A stretch of DNA of 42,280 nt. Source: Sphingomonas trueperi. Lineage in GTDB: Bacteria; Pseudomonadota; Alphaproteobacteria; Sphingomonadales; Sphingomonadaceae. Position numbers and translations under genes: made by a program. Of the stretch, positions 1-8,352 are shown one piece after another. The notes under the pieces are model-generated. The model was not told the DNA's origin. It saw nothing but the letters and a program-made list of their open reading frames with translations, and searched no databases. The stretch covers positions 1-42,280 of the forward strand of contig NZ_JAATJB010000023.1 of assembly GCF_011927635.1 (NCBI RefSeq), written 5' to 3'. How positions within the stretch are numbered: position 1 is the stretch's first letter; each line of letters starts with the position of its first letter.

Positions 1-45
1 CGTGCGAACCTCAGGCGAGAACTTGTTCGTCGTCTTGCTCGTCAT
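1..45 (-). CDS. IS3-family transposase OrfA, N-terminal 15 codons (cut by window edge)
   Basis: Reading leftward from the ATG at 43-45, the first 15 codons give MTSKTTNKFSPEVRT, which strongly resembles the start of IS3-family OrfA proteins (the 'KFSPEVRxRAVRMV' beginning of the HTH_Tnp_1 domain). A GGAAGG ribosome-binding site lies just upstream (about 51-56). The gene runs out of the window, so its integrity cannot be judged. It lies outside the prophage, in host DNA beyond attL. Family assignment rests on a very short stretch plus the flanking IS-like end. Confidence 0.7.
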   Translation of the reverse strand, partial: MTSKTTNKFSPEVRT

Positions 46-95
46 AGGCCCTTCCTCTCAGGAGTTGGGGCCTCCGACAAACCCGGCGCGGTTCA
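46..95 (-). mobile_element. Probable terminal region of the IS3-family element (left inverted repeat and leader)
   Basis: Read on the minus strand, the DNA from 95 inward begins TGAACCGCGCCGGGTTTGTC and continues to the OrfA ribosome-binding site. IS3-family ends begin with TG and the orfA start follows within about 50 bp, as here. The exact outer boundary (about 95) is inferred from the TGA end; the other end and the target duplication lie outside the window. Confidence 0.55.
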
Positions 96-144
96 CCATC
101 TGAGATGACGCGACTCGGGGATAAGCCATGGCGAACAGGCACAG

Positions 145-176
145 AAAAACCGCCTCAGGGGTTCCTGAAGCGGTTT
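145..176 (-). terminator. Original host terminator of the tRNA-fMet gene, displaced by the prophage
   Basis: Positions 147-159 and 164-176 form a 13-bp inverted repeat with one mismatch and a 4-nt loop. On the minus strand it ends in a run of five T (145-149), a classic intrinsic terminator. It lies directly downstream of the tRNA remnant in the tRNA's direction of transcription. Before integration it would have terminated the tRNA-fMet transcript; it is now about 42 kb away from the intact gene. Confidence 0.75.
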
Positions 177-188
177 GGCATGTGTGGG

Positions 189-235
<47 letters not shown>

Positions 236-279
236 GCTATCGCCTTCTAATGTTTTCAAAGACTTAGCTTGCTCAAATA

Positions 280-321
280 TTCCGACTTTGCCATTTAGCC
301 CTAGGAAAGTCGGAACGCGCT
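280..321. promoter_or_regulatory. Candidate integrase arm-type sites, left arm
   Basis: Two copies of AAAGTCGGAA occur in opposite orientation: minus strand at 280-289 and plus strand at 306-315. The second extends to AAAGTCGGAACGCGCT (306-321). The same element occurs twice at the other prophage end (42095-42104; 42118-42133, AAAGTCGGAATGCGCT). Repeats found just inside both att sites fit arm-type binding sites of a lambda-like integrase. This is inferred from sequence and position only. Confidence 0.6.
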
Positions 322-688
322 ATTTGGGTTTGGCCATCTCCGCGCTCCAGTCGACGGTATAGCGGACGGTGGACGCGCAGCGCTGCCACAAGTCGCGGCC
401 GGCCATGGCGTAGGAGAAGGTCACGCCCTCGCGCGCCAGCACCACACCCATGGGCACCAGCTCGGTTCCGGCCGGCAAGGTCACCGATGCGCCGTCAGCC
501 TGGGCAACCGTGGCCGGCACCGCCAGGCGATAGCTTTCCAGCTTCGGCAGCGCGCCGAGGCTGGCATAGACTTGCGGGCATTTCGCCAGCTCGGCCGGAT
601 CGGGCAGCGCCACCACCGGCCGAGCGCCCATGCTACAACTCGTTAGCAACAGCATCCCAAGGGCTGCGCCCATCGCGTAGTGCCGCAT
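320..688 (-). CDS. Rz1: o-spanin (Rz1-like outer-membrane lipoprotein)
   Basis: A 122-residue protein with a short N-terminal hydrophobic segment and the lipobox LTSC, giving lipidated Cys18. It should be an outer-membrane lipoprotein that pairs with the inner-membrane spanin and fuses inner and outer membranes in the last step of lysis. The ATG at 688 is preferred over the GTG at 691 because AAGGAG lies at good spacing before it. It overlaps the end of the upstream i-spanin gene by 56 bp in another frame, the usual Rz/Rz1 arrangement. At about 105 mature residues it is longer than lambda Rz1 and less proline-rich. Role is inferred from lipobox, position and overlap. It is the last gene of the lysis cassette and of the prophage's left end. 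Confidence 0.8.
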   Translation of the reverse strand: MRHYAMGAALGMLLLTSCSMGARPVVALPDPAELAKCPQVYASLGALPKLESYRLAVPATVAQADGASVTLPAGTELVPMGVVLAREGVTFSYAMAGRDLWQRCASTVRYTVDWSAEMAKPK

Positions 689-983
689 CACCTTTCTCCT
701 TTAGTTCCTGTTGCTGCTGCCGCGCAGCCGCGTCGCGCGCGTCGCGCGCTGCGCCGGCCGATCGCTCGGCCCGAATTTGCCGCTGCCCCATCTCCGCCTG
801 CGCCGCAGTTCGATCGCGCTGGACGGCCTGCCGATCATTGAACCAGTCGAAGGCACGCCAGCCGCCCCAGAACAGGCCCAGGAGAACGATGGCGAGCCCG
901 AGAGCCATCAACCATGCCACTGGCCTGCGAAGACGCTCCACGACGCCCCAGCGGGCCGCCAGCGCGATCAGCGGGGCGATCAT
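633..983 (-). CDS. Rz: i-spanin (Rz-like, membrane-anchored coiled coil)
   Basis: A 116-residue protein with one transmembrane helix at about residues 23-42 (AWLMALGLAIVLLGLFWGGW). A long charged, Ala/Gln/Arg-rich helix follows, likely a periplasmic coiled coil. This is the layout of Rz-type inner-membrane spanins. Its ATG overlaps the holin stop (ATGA), so translation is coupled, and its 3' end overlaps the o-spanin gene. Together the two should disrupt the outer membrane after peptidoglycan digestion. No sequence motif proves the family; topology and context do. Confidence 0.8.
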   Translation of the reverse strand: MIAPLIALAARWGVVERLRRPVAWLMALGLAIVLLGLFWGGWRAFDWFNDRQAVQRDRTAAQAEMGQRQIRAERSAGAARDARDAAARQQQQELKEKGDAALRDGRSPWDAVANEL

Positions 984-1240
984 GCTTCGGGCTCCGCCGG
1001 CGGCGTCGACCGCGCCAGCTGATCCGCCAGGCGGCGGGCCTGCTGCGCGTCGACCACCTTCTGCACAATCAGCAGCAGGCCGGTCGCGGTACTGGCGAGC
1101 AGCTCGCCGGCGCCCTCCGGCATCTTGCCGCGGATCACCACCGGGATGACGATCACAGCCAGCACGACCAGCGCACCGGCCGCGATCGTGAACAGCCAGA
1201 AGCGATCGGGCGCGCAGTGCAGTCTGTCGAGGATCTTCAT
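980..1240 (-). CDS. Putative holin, two transmembrane segments
   Basis: An 86-residue protein with two hydrophobic segments, about residues 14-36 and 45-63, and a charged C-terminal tail. Size, topology and position between endolysin and spanins fit a small holin that releases the lysozyme through the inner membrane. AGGAGG lies just upstream of the ATG at 1240, and the start overlaps the endolysin stop (ATGA). I do not recognise a specific holin family. An antiholin or other small membrane lysis protein cannot be excluded. Confidence 0.7.
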   Translation of the reverse strand: MKILDRLHCAPDRFWLFTIAAGALVVLAVIVIPVVIRGKMPEGAGELLASTATGLLLIVQKVVDAQQARRLADQLARSTPPAEPEA

Positions 1241-1950
1241 GCTACCTCCTGCGCCAGCACCGCCGCCACGTCGGCCGAGATATCGACGCGGCGGGCGCTG
1301 GACCATTTCGGGGTGTAGGAAGGCTTGGCGACATCGTAGATCGTCGTCTTGCCGTCGTTCGACCAGGCGCCATCCCAGAACAGCGCCGCCTCGGCCTTGC
1401 GCCGCTTGGCCAGGTCGCCGCCGTTGAGGTAGTGGCTTTCGAGGAAGGCCCGCGCCTCGGCATGCCGCCCCTGATTGACCAGCTTGGGCCAGTCGCTCGT
1501 CTTGATCGCGCCGGTGTTCCAGTGCCAGCTCAGCGCCGCGGCGAGCTGCGCTTCGTTCAGCGGCACAGTGAACGCCTTCAGCACGTCGGGCAGATAGCCC
1601 CGGCGCAGCAGCCACACCGATACTTCCAGGCAACGCCGGATCGGCTGCGGATTGTCCTTGTAGCGGCCGACGCGGTGCCCGCTGGCATCGGTGACACCCA
1701 TCGCCCAGGTGCCGACGCCCTTGCTGTCCTTGTACCACTCCGGCACGATCGCCTCATGCTCGGCGACTTCCAGCACGATGCGCACGGTCAGCGTGGTGCA
1801 GGCCAGAGCCGGCGGCGCGGGCGCGGCCGGCGCCGGGCGGGCGATGCCCAGCTCGTCCGCCAGCTTGTCGAGCACCACCACGTCGGCGGGCTGAAACTCC
1901 CCGTCCGCTTTCAGCGGGCGGAGGCGGTTGAAAAAGGCCGAGCGTTCCAT
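1237..1950 (-). CDS. Endolysin: GH24 (T4-type) lysozyme
   Basis: A 237-residue muramidase that cleaves the MurNAc-GlcNAc bond of peptidoglycan. The catalytic spacing of T4 lysozyme (Glu, Asp nine residues on, Thr six further) is kept as Glu66, Asp75 and Thr81 in the stretch HEAIVPEWYKDSKGVGT. Residues 60-235 make up the lysozyme fold. Residues 1-40 are an extra N-terminal segment, followed by an Ala/Pro linker (about 37-50); it may be a small wall-binding or regulatory part. No cleavable signal peptide or SAR segment is seen, so export should depend on the holin. The ATG at 1950 follows GGAGGG. The gene begins 13 bp after the spike gene ends. Confidence 0.88.
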   Translation of the reverse strand: MERSAFFNRLRPLKADGEFQPADVVVLDKLADELGIARPAPAAPAPPALACTTLTVRIVLEVAEHEAIVPEWYKDSKGVGTWAMGVTDASGHRVGRYKDNPQPIRRCLEVSVWLLRRGYLPDVLKAFTVPLNEAQLAAALSWHWNTGAIKTSDWPKLVNQGRHAEARAFLESHYLNGGDLAKRRKAEAALFWDGAWSNDGKTTIYDVAKPSYTPKWSSARRVDISADVAAVLAQEVA

Positions 1951-1963
1951 GCCATGCCCTCCG

Positions 1964-4900
1964 TTACGATGCGCGCTCAAAAGCGCCGACGGCACCGCTG
2001 CCGTCGGGGCGCCGGGCCACGCCGAGAAGGTCGAACTTCTTCGCCTGGATCGCTGCACGATTGACGATCACCGAGCCCGCAACCGGGCGGAAGTCGCCGA
2101 GCGTCTCCGAGACGTTGGCCGAGCTGGTCACATCGGTGGTGTCGTTTACGAACTGCGATGCGAAGGTGATGGAACCGCCCAGGGCATAGGGCGCCGAGGT
2201 CGGCGCCACGCGCATGCCCGAATAGCTGTTGATCGCCGGAGCAGTGCCGGATTCAGAGCCGTTCAGGCTGACGTTGTAGGCCGAGGCCACATCATAAACG
2301 ACCCAATAGTTCTGGCAGCGGCTGGGATCGGGCCCGTTCGAGCCGTGCCCCGTGCTGTCCCACACAGTATTCCAAGAGGTCCAGAGGTTGAACCCCTGAT
2401 ACCAGTTGGTGTGGAGCATAGCGTTGCTGTCATTATAGGCTCGGTTGTAGCGCTGCCCGATGCCGGAGTTGTACGTGATGACCACGTTCGAACTTGGCAC
2501 CGCCAGTCCATCTGCCGCAATCTGCGCGACCTTGCAGCCGCCATAGTTGGACGACTTGATCAGGTTCCCGCGCATCGAGTAGCCGAGCGTCGGATAGCCG
2601 TAATTCCCGCCGGCATTGTAGGCGAGCGTGAACACCAGCACACCGGCCGGCGAGGTGATCGGCCCATAAATCCGGTTATCGAGGTGCATCGTGAACATCA
2701 CCGGCACGGTGGGCGCCGAGAAATCGCGAATTGCGGTGAGGCAGAACAGCGTGTTGCCAATGAAGTTCGGAACGGCGACCTGGCCGAGGGGGCCCTGCAG
2801 ATTGTTGCCTGCCACAAGTGCGTGGCCATACTGCTGCTGCTTCGGATCGCCGATGTTGGCTGCGACCGAATAGGTGTTGTTGAGCAACCACACCCAGCCG
2901 TTGCGCCACTGGATGCCGAAGGTGGCATCGAACGGCGTGTAGGTCATGCCGCTGATCACCAGCTCGCCCGTCGCCTGCTTCACAAGGCCGGCGGTGCTGT
3001 CCGCCGCGCGATCGAAGAAGATATTGGCGGCGCCCGTCGCGGTTGCGGTGGCATAGATGCCATCGCCGAACCACATGCGCGGGTGTCCGGCCTTCACCGG
3101 GCCATTGCCGAAGATGACGGTGCCCGGGGTCGCAGATGGGTCGGCCTGGACATAGAACCACACGCTCCCGCGGGTTCTGGAGCCCATCGCGGTTCCGAAG
3201 CCAGCATGGGTGCCGGGCTTCAGAAAGGCTCGCCCGCCACCCGAGTCGCTGTGCGTGGTCAGCCCGCCGCCGGCAGTGCCGTGGTAGCTCGCCAGCGCCG
3301 TCTCCGCCGCGGCGATATTGGCATAGCAGTTGGAGAGCGTGCCCTTGGCCGCATCGGCCGCTGCGAAGGTCGAGAAGACGCCCGTCGTGCCCGTCGCCGT
3401 TCCCGACGGATCGACGAAGCAATACCCGATCTTATAGAGGTTCGATGGATCGTTGTAGAAATGCCAGCGCGCCTGAATGTTACGGCTGTTCACGATCAGG
3501 TTGTCGGCGCCGATGTAATTCCAGACGCATGTGCCATCGGTGATATCCGCCGACAGGGTCGTGCCGGTCGGGCCACCGGACGCGGCCGAGGTGCCGGGCG
3601 TCTTCAGCTGGTAATAGCCCGAGCCGTTGCGGACGATCGTGCCCGCCATCGGATAGTTCTGATTGCCGCGCCAGTCCGCGCCCTCGCCATCGTAGCGGGT
3701 GCTGAACGGGAGACCCAACCATGGGTATGCCACAAACTCGAAAAAGCTATCGCCTTGCGGAAGCGGTGCCGTGTTTGCAGTCGGCGCGAACACCTCAACG
3801 GCGCACCCGCCGGGGCTGGACGTGGTATACTGCGTCGATAGCTCGGTCGAGACGATATCGGGCAAGGTGACGCTGTTCGTGCGGGACATATCCCACGCAG
3901 TTGCGCGAATGCCGACGATCGGCCGCCCGCCCCCGATATGGATGCCCCATCCATGATCCGCGGCCACTTCGACGCGCATCGTTCCCGTCGAGCGCTGGTG
4001 CGGCGGCGTGATGACGTTCAAGATGACAGAGGGATAGGGCAGCTGTGAATTGTTCGTGACGGACACGCCCGCGCCGGTAGTCGCGAGCGACGATGTGCTG
4101 CCGACGACATACGCACCCGCGCCGATGCTGATGCCCGTGATGGTCGAACCCGCAAAGAGCGGCATATCGAGCACCACATAGACGGTCACATCGCTGCCCG
4201 AGACCTTCTCGACATAGCCGGTGTTCTGGCTGAGCGGAATCAGCGTCCACAGCACGCCACCGTCGGATACGGTCTGGCCGTCGACGGAGTGCGTCGGCGC
4301 GGTCGCACCCTTGGTGCCCCCCAGCTCGGTGTAATAGGCGCGGCGGAAGCCGCCAGCCATGCCCCAGCAATAGGATCGGGCGGGCACGGTCGAGCCCAGC
4401 GCCGTCCAGGGCTGCGGCCATGGGCACTTGAGGGGCAGCGTGCCCTTCACCGTGCGGGTGCGCGTGACGGGGGTGATGACCCCGCCGACATCGTCGAAGC
4501 CCGGGTCTTGAACGGTCAGCGTCACCTTGCTGGCGTCGAATGCCGGATCGTTGATCGGGTGTCGGCGGCCCATGCCCTTGAACGTGATCCCGACGACGAA
4601 GCCGGTAACGTCGGGCGCGGCGCCGCTGTCGGTGGTGAGCGTGCTGTTCATCGACGCGAGGGCGAGGATGCCGCCGGCGACCGGCGCGGCCGATGGGGTG
4701 ACGCTCTGCGGGGACGAACGCGCGCCCTCGTCAACGCCGTTCACGGCCGAGACCTGCACGGAGTAGGGCGTGCCGTTGGCCAGGCCGGTGATCACATAGG
4801 GGGAGGCGCCCGTTGGGCTCGCGATCAGCACGCCATCAAGGTAGATATTGTGCGAGCTGATCGGCGATCCGCCGTTGCTGCCATCGACCCAGGCAACCGA

Positions 4901-5257
4901 GATCTGGCCATCCCCGCCGGTGGGCGTGACAGCCGGGACCGAGGGGGCAACGGGCGCGCCGGTGCAGTTGAGCGCATAGGCCGCCTGCCGGAAGGTTGCG
5001 CCGCTGCCGACCATCTCCTGCACGATCGCGGTCTGCGTCGCGCCCGCGGCCAGCCCGGCGGTCAGTGCTAGGCCATCCCCGTTGTTGAGCTGGATATTGG
5101 CGTTCGTGCCGCTCAGGAGCGAGAAGGTCGAGCTGCTGCCGAGCAGGTGCTGCAGGTTCACCTGCCGCCCCGTCGCGCCGGCGGGCACGGTGACGTTGCG
5201 GACGCGGACACCGGCGCCGCCGCCGCCGCCATTCCCGGCAAGGGAGATCGCATCCAT
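1964..5257 (-). CDS. Large tail spike/appendage protein with an FN3 domain
   Basis: A 1097-residue virion protein. Residues 1-20 are glycine-rich. About 102-190 is a fibronectin type III domain (VAWVDGSNGG core, then ITGLANGTPYSVQVSAVNG). The remainder is rich in Gly, Thr, Asn and aromatics with many short beta-strand-like repeats, as in trimeric beta-helix spikes. Position after the tail fibre and before lysis suggests a second receptor-binding or polysaccharide-contacting appendage. No catalytic motif for a depolymerase can be named from sequence alone. The ATG at 5257 overlaps the preceding stop (TGATG). Long plus-strand open frames through this gene are compositional shadows. Confidence 0.72.
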   Translation of the reverse strand: MDAISLAGNGGGGGAGVRVRNVTVPAGATGRQVNLQHLLGSSSTFSLLSGTNANIQLNNGDGLALTAGLAAGATQTAIVQEMVGSGATFRQAAYALNCTGAPVAPSVPAVTPTGGDGQISVAWVDGSNGGSPISSHNIYLDGVLIASPTGASPYVITGLANGTPYSVQVSAVNGVDEGARSSPQSVTPSAAPVAGGILALASMNSTLTTDSGAAPDVTGFVVGITFKGMGRRHPINDPAFDASKVTLTVQDPGFDDVGGVITPVTRTRTVKGTLPLKCPWPQPWTALGSTVPARSYCWGMAGGFRRAYYTELGGTKGATAPTHSVDGQTVSDGGVLWTLIPLSQNTGYVEKVSGSDVTVYVVLDMPLFAGSTITGISIGAGAYVVGSTSSLATTGAGVSVTNNSQLPYPSVILNVITPPHQRSTGTMRVEVAADHGWGIHIGGGRPIVGIRATAWDMSRTNSVTLPDIVSTELSTQYTTSSPGGCAVEVFAPTANTAPLPQGDSFFEFVAYPWLGLPFSTRYDGEGADWRGNQNYPMAGTIVRNGSGYYQLKTPGTSAASGGPTGTTLSADITDGTCVWNYIGADNLIVNSRNIQARWHFYNDPSNLYKIGYCFVDPSGTATGTTGVFSTFAAADAAKGTLSNCYANIAAAETALASYHGTAGGGLTTHSDSGGGRAFLKPGTHAGFGTAMGSRTRGSVWFYVQADPSATPGTVIFGNGPVKAGHPRMWFGDGIYATATATGAANIFFDRAADSTAGLVKQATGELVISGMTYTPFDATFGIQWRNGWVWLLNNTYSVAANIGDPKQQQYGHALVAGNNLQGPLGQVAVPNFIGNTLFCLTAIRDFSAPTVPVMFTMHLDNRIYGPITSPAGVLVFTLAYNAGGNYGYPTLGYSMRGNLIKSSNYGGCKVAQIAADGLAVPSSNVVITYNSGIGQRYNRAYNDSNAMLHTNWYQGFNLWTSWNTVWDSTGHGSNGPDPSRCQNYWVVYDVASAYNVSLNGSESGTAPAINSYSGMRVAPTSAPYALGGSITFASQFVNDTTDVTSSANVSETLGDFRPVAGSVIVNRAAIQAKKFDLLGVARRPDGSGAVGAFERAS

Positions 5258-5565
5258 CAGCCGGCCGCCTTGATGGCGACCTTCTCGCCGTCGGCCGTCA
5301 CCTTGAACGTACGAGTCTGGCCTGCGCCGATCAGCCAGCCATCGCCCGAAGTAGCGATCGGCGCCGCGCCGAACTTCACCCAGATCGCATCCAGCGCGGT
5401 GATGCACCACACATAGCCGCGCTTGCCCGTTTTGCTCGCGACGACGTTACCGGCGGTGCTGTCCAACGTCTCCGCCTGCGCGTCGACGCTGTCGAAGATC
5501 GGCAGGTCCGCGCCGTTCAGGGTAAGCGCCGTCACCAGGCCAAGGTTGATCTGTACGGTAGCCAT
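5257..5565 (-). CDS. Small beta-rich tail-region protein, unknown function
   Basis: A 102-residue protein with alternating hydrophobic and polar strands and no long helix. It contains motifs such as KRGYVWCITALDAIWVKFG followed by a GxGQTRTF turn, and looks like a single beta-sandwich domain. Similar small proteins accompany tail fibre genes in related short-tailed phages, so a virion decoration or fibre-assembly role is likely, but I cannot name a family. The ATG at 5565 has a clear AAGGGAAG ribosome-binding site. Its stop overlaps the spike start. Confidence 0.6.
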   Translation of the reverse strand: MATVQINLGLVTALTLNGADLPIFDSVDAQAETLDSTAGNVVASKTGKRGYVWCITALDAIWVKFGAAPIATSGDGWLIGAGQTRTFKVTADGEKVAIKAAG

Positions 5566-5566
5566 C

Positions 5567-5998
5567 TCAGCTTCCCTTCTTTGCTTGTTCGTTGAGCCCG
5601 GCGACACTCACGCCCAGCTGCGCCTCGGCACGCACCTGCTGCTGCGCACGGCGCTTGACTTCGATGCGCCCAAGGAAGGCGTGGGCAGACCGGGCGACGC
5701 TGGCGCGCTCGTTTTCGGTCTCAGCGGCCAGCAGCGCCTCGATATGGCTCAGCGCCAGATCGAAGTCGTCGAGATGGGCGGCGATGGCGCGCCACCGCTC
5801 CAGATCGGCCTGCATCGCGGCGCGCTCCTCCCGCGCGGCGCGCAGCAGATCCAGCATCATTCCGTCGCGATGCTCCTCGAGCTGCGCGTCGACCGTGCGA
5901 TCCGTGTCGCGACCCTGCCCGCGCCGGATGATCAGGGTTCCGACGACACCCGCCGTGGCGCTGATCGCTGCCGTGGCGAAATCGGCGACCGTGCTCAT
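5567..5998 (-). CDS. Small tail-region protein: N-terminal hydrophobic segment plus coiled coil
   Basis: A 143-residue protein. Residues 7-25 (FATAAISATAGVVGTLIIR) are hydrophobic and could span a membrane. Residues about 35-130 are strongly helical and charged, consistent with a coiled coil. Its ATG overlaps the tail-fibre stop (ATGA) and its stop lies two bases before the next start, so it belongs to the tail-fibre operon. A membrane-anchored protein here is unusual. It could be a fibre chaperone, an accessory lysis protein or an internal protein. I do not recognise the family. Confidence 0.6.
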   Translation of the reverse strand: MSTVADFATAAISATAGVVGTLIIRRGQGRDTDRTVDAQLEEHRDGMMLDLLRAAREERAAMQADLERWRAIAAHLDDFDLALSHIEALLAAETENERASVARSAHAFLGRIEVKRRAQQQVRAEAQLGVSVAGLNEQAKKGS

Positions 5999-8262
5999 GC
6001 TGGGTTGCCCGTCAGCAGGTTGGAGCCGAAGGCGGTGCGGGCATCGCCACCGTTGAAGCGAACCTTGTTCGCAGCCGTCATCGACACAAAGGAGCCGAAG
6101 CCGATCCCGGTGCCGTCGACCGAGTTGTACCCGCACGCAGCATCCATGGTGACCCCATAGGTCCACGTTCCGGTATCGCCGTTCTGGAGGGGGGCGATGA
6201 TGCTGCGCGTCACGTTCTGCAGATCGACCGCTGCATTGCCTCCAGCTGCCGTGCGTACTACGGATGCTTCAATCGAGAGCGTGTCCGAGCCGATGGCCTG
6301 AATACCGATGGTGCAGTTCTTAATCTTCACCGAGCGGGATACGTGCAACATATGCGCAGCCGTCGCGAAGATACCTGTGATGGTTTTGGACGCATCTCCG
6401 AGTATCTGCCCGCTGTCTATACTTACCGCACCCTTTACATCCTCGATATATACGACCGCGCCGGGCTGAGAGAGCGCCGCATATACATCGCTGATATTGA
6501 TCTGCCCGCCCGTATTTATCTGCTGTACGCGAATGCAGTTCGTGCGGCAGGCATCCAATACCGGCTGCTGGATCATCACGTCCTGATGCGCATCCTGCGC
6601 GGTCAGTGCGGTCGAGGTGCCCTTCGCGGCACCATCGATGAGGATCCCGTATTCGAGCTGCGACATCTCGAACTTCTCGACCCACGTGTCGCCCATGAGG
6701 CCATAGAGATAGAGGCCTACTCGGGTGTCCCCGACGCCGCCGGCCGTCTCGCACTGGATCAGGCGGATGGAGGCATTTGCGCCGATGAAGCCCCAGGAAG
6801 TCGAGTATCCACCCACGGCAAAGGCGGTATAAAAATCGGGATGGCCGTTCGACGCACCCACATAAGGGCGGACGCCGCGGCATTTCTCCATCACACAGGC
6901 GCAAGTGCCGCTGACACGATAGTGGATCGGGCTACCGAAATCGAAGCACTCCACCATGCGGCCTTCATACCAGCCCTTCACCTCCCAGCCGGGAACAGCA
7001 TCTTCGCGGCGGTTGGTGACGGCCGGTTGAACGACGCCATCGCGATAGGTGTTGATCCGTTCGACGACCAGGCGCCGCGCAGTATCGGCCGCGACGTTGC
7101 CGTTCGTCAGGCCCGAACCAACCTGCACGACCGGCTGCGTCGCCGCCGCAGCCCCGGTCAGGACGATGCGCGTCCCGAAAGTGCCCTCGGCGCTACCCCA
7201 GCCGCCCGATATCTTCCGAAAGCGATGGTTCCAGATGACCGTGCGCGTGACGACATAGTCGTGCATCGCTAGCCGAACTTCTTTGAAGATGGAGGGCGCG
7301 GTCTCAAGCGCATCGGCGTCTGTGCCGAACCAATCAACCCAGCCCCACGGAGTAAGATCTGCATTGATATCGAGTTCGGGGTATTTGAACCCGTAGAAGA
7401 TCTGCTCGCACGGCGCGTCTATGCCGCCCGCAAAACCGATCGCACCGCCACTATCGCGATAGATCTTCGCGCCAGGCAGGAAGGTAACGCGCTTGTTGAA
7501 GAGCACCGATCCGCCGAGGTGGTAGCTGCCGGCCGGGAACACGATCGGAATGTTGGCGGCCGCCGCCGCCGCAAAATAGGGCGACATATCCGCAACCGAC
7601 GTCCCCGCGCGGATTTTGTCGCGCTCGACCTGCGGCACGATGAAATCCATGATCGAAGCCTGATCGACCAGAACGTCGCCCACGCTTCGCACGATCGCGC
7701 CGGTCTTCGCGCGCTTCCAACCGACGAAGCTGGTACCGCTTTGGCTGGCTAGGTCGGTACGCAGACCCGTGTCCGCGCCGGTCCCGGAGGCGTACAGCAA
7801 TTCGCCGTTGGGCCCCACCACGGGATATTTGCCGGCATAGGTGCTATTGGCCGGTGGCTGCCAGGTGCGGGCGATGGTGGCGATCGCCACGTTCACGCGG
7901 GACACCACTTCCTGCAACGCCAGGATCGCGCGATCCCAGGCGCGCTCCATCAGCGCGGATTGCGGAAGCGAGTTGGGCGGCGCCAACAGCGTCTGCGTCA
8001 GCGGCGTCGAGCGCCTGCGCTGGATGCTCTTGCCCGCCGGATAGGTGGTCAGCGTGGTGATGGCAGTCGGCGCGGACATGCCGTCGCCCGACCGGGTATA
8101 GTCGGCGCCTTCCACCAGCTGCACAATGTCGCCGGTCACCGCGTCGATCAGCTCGACGATCAGTTCCGAGGCCGCAGCATACTGGAAGGCAACTGGGAAG
8201 CTGGTGGTGCTCCCGTCGCAAAGGCTGATCTGTGGGCCGTTATAGGCCGTCGATACCGTCAT
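5995..8262 (-). CDS. Tail fibre/spike with T7-type N-terminal domain and beta-helix body
   Basis: A 755-residue protein. Residues 1-140 resemble the T7 gp17-type tail-attachment domain (TTSFPVAFQYAAASELIVEL, then VEGADYTRSGDG). About 215-280 has a start typical of pectate-lyase-like right-handed beta-helices (AAAAANIPIVFPAGSYHLGG), and the long body to about 720 is beta-helix-like. It should sit at the tail and bind, or cleave, the host surface glycan. No catalytic pair can be assigned by eye. The ATG at 8262 follows a GGGACACGGG stretch. The 90-bp gap before it (8263-8352) holds only a short GC-rich inverted repeat. Confidence 0.8.
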   Translation of the reverse strand: MTVSTAYNGPQISLCDGSTTSFPVAFQYAAASELIVELIDAVTGDIVQLVEGADYTRSGDGMSAPTAITTLTTYPAGKSIQRRRSTPLTQTLLAPPNSLPQSALMERAWDRAILALQEVVSRVNVAIATIARTWQPPANSTYAGKYPVVGPNGELLYASGTGADTGLRTDLASQSGTSFVGWKRAKTGAIVRSVGDVLVDQASIMDFIVPQVERDKIRAGTSVADMSPYFAAAAAANIPIVFPAGSYHLGGSVLFNKRVTFLPGAKIYRDSGGAIGFAGGIDAPCEQIFYGFKYPELDINADLTPWGWVDWFGTDADALETAPSIFKEVRLAMHDYVVTRTVIWNHRFRKISGGWGSAEGTFGTRIVLTGAAAATQPVVQVGSGLTNGNVAADTARRLVVERINTYRDGVVQPAVTNRREDAVPGWEVKGWYEGRMVECFDFGSPIHYRVSGTCACVMEKCRGVRPYVGASNGHPDFYTAFAVGGYSTSWGFIGANASIRLIQCETAGGVGDTRVGLYLYGLMGDTWVEKFEMSQLEYGILIDGAAKGTSTALTAQDAHQDVMIQQPVLDACRTNCIRVQQINTGGQINISDVYAALSQPGAVVYIEDVKGAVSIDSGQILGDASKTITGIFATAAHMLHVSRSVKIKNCTIGIQAIGSDTLSIEASVVRTAAGGNAAVDLQNVTRSIIAPLQNGDTGTWTYGVTMDAACGYNSVDGTGIGFGSFVSMTAANKVRFNGGDARTAFGSNLLTGNPA

Positions 8263-8352
8263 CCCGTGTCCCGTCGCCGCATCGCCGGCTAGGGCCGGCT
8301 GAAATGCGGAAACGGGCGGGGATGAGATCGCCCGGTTCCTGGGCGCCTTCTA

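Noticed and set aside
1928..3841. A 637-codon plus-strand open frame across the spike gene, and similar long antisense frames over the head and tail genes
   Set aside because: They lie opposite well-supported genes, have no ribosome-binding sites, and show His/Arg/Ala-rich composition produced by reading the complementary strand of high-GC codons.
1964..5257. Diversity-generating retroelement variable region, as in the related phage BPP-1
   Set aside because: No reverse transcriptase gene and no template/variable repeat pair were seen anywhere in the window.
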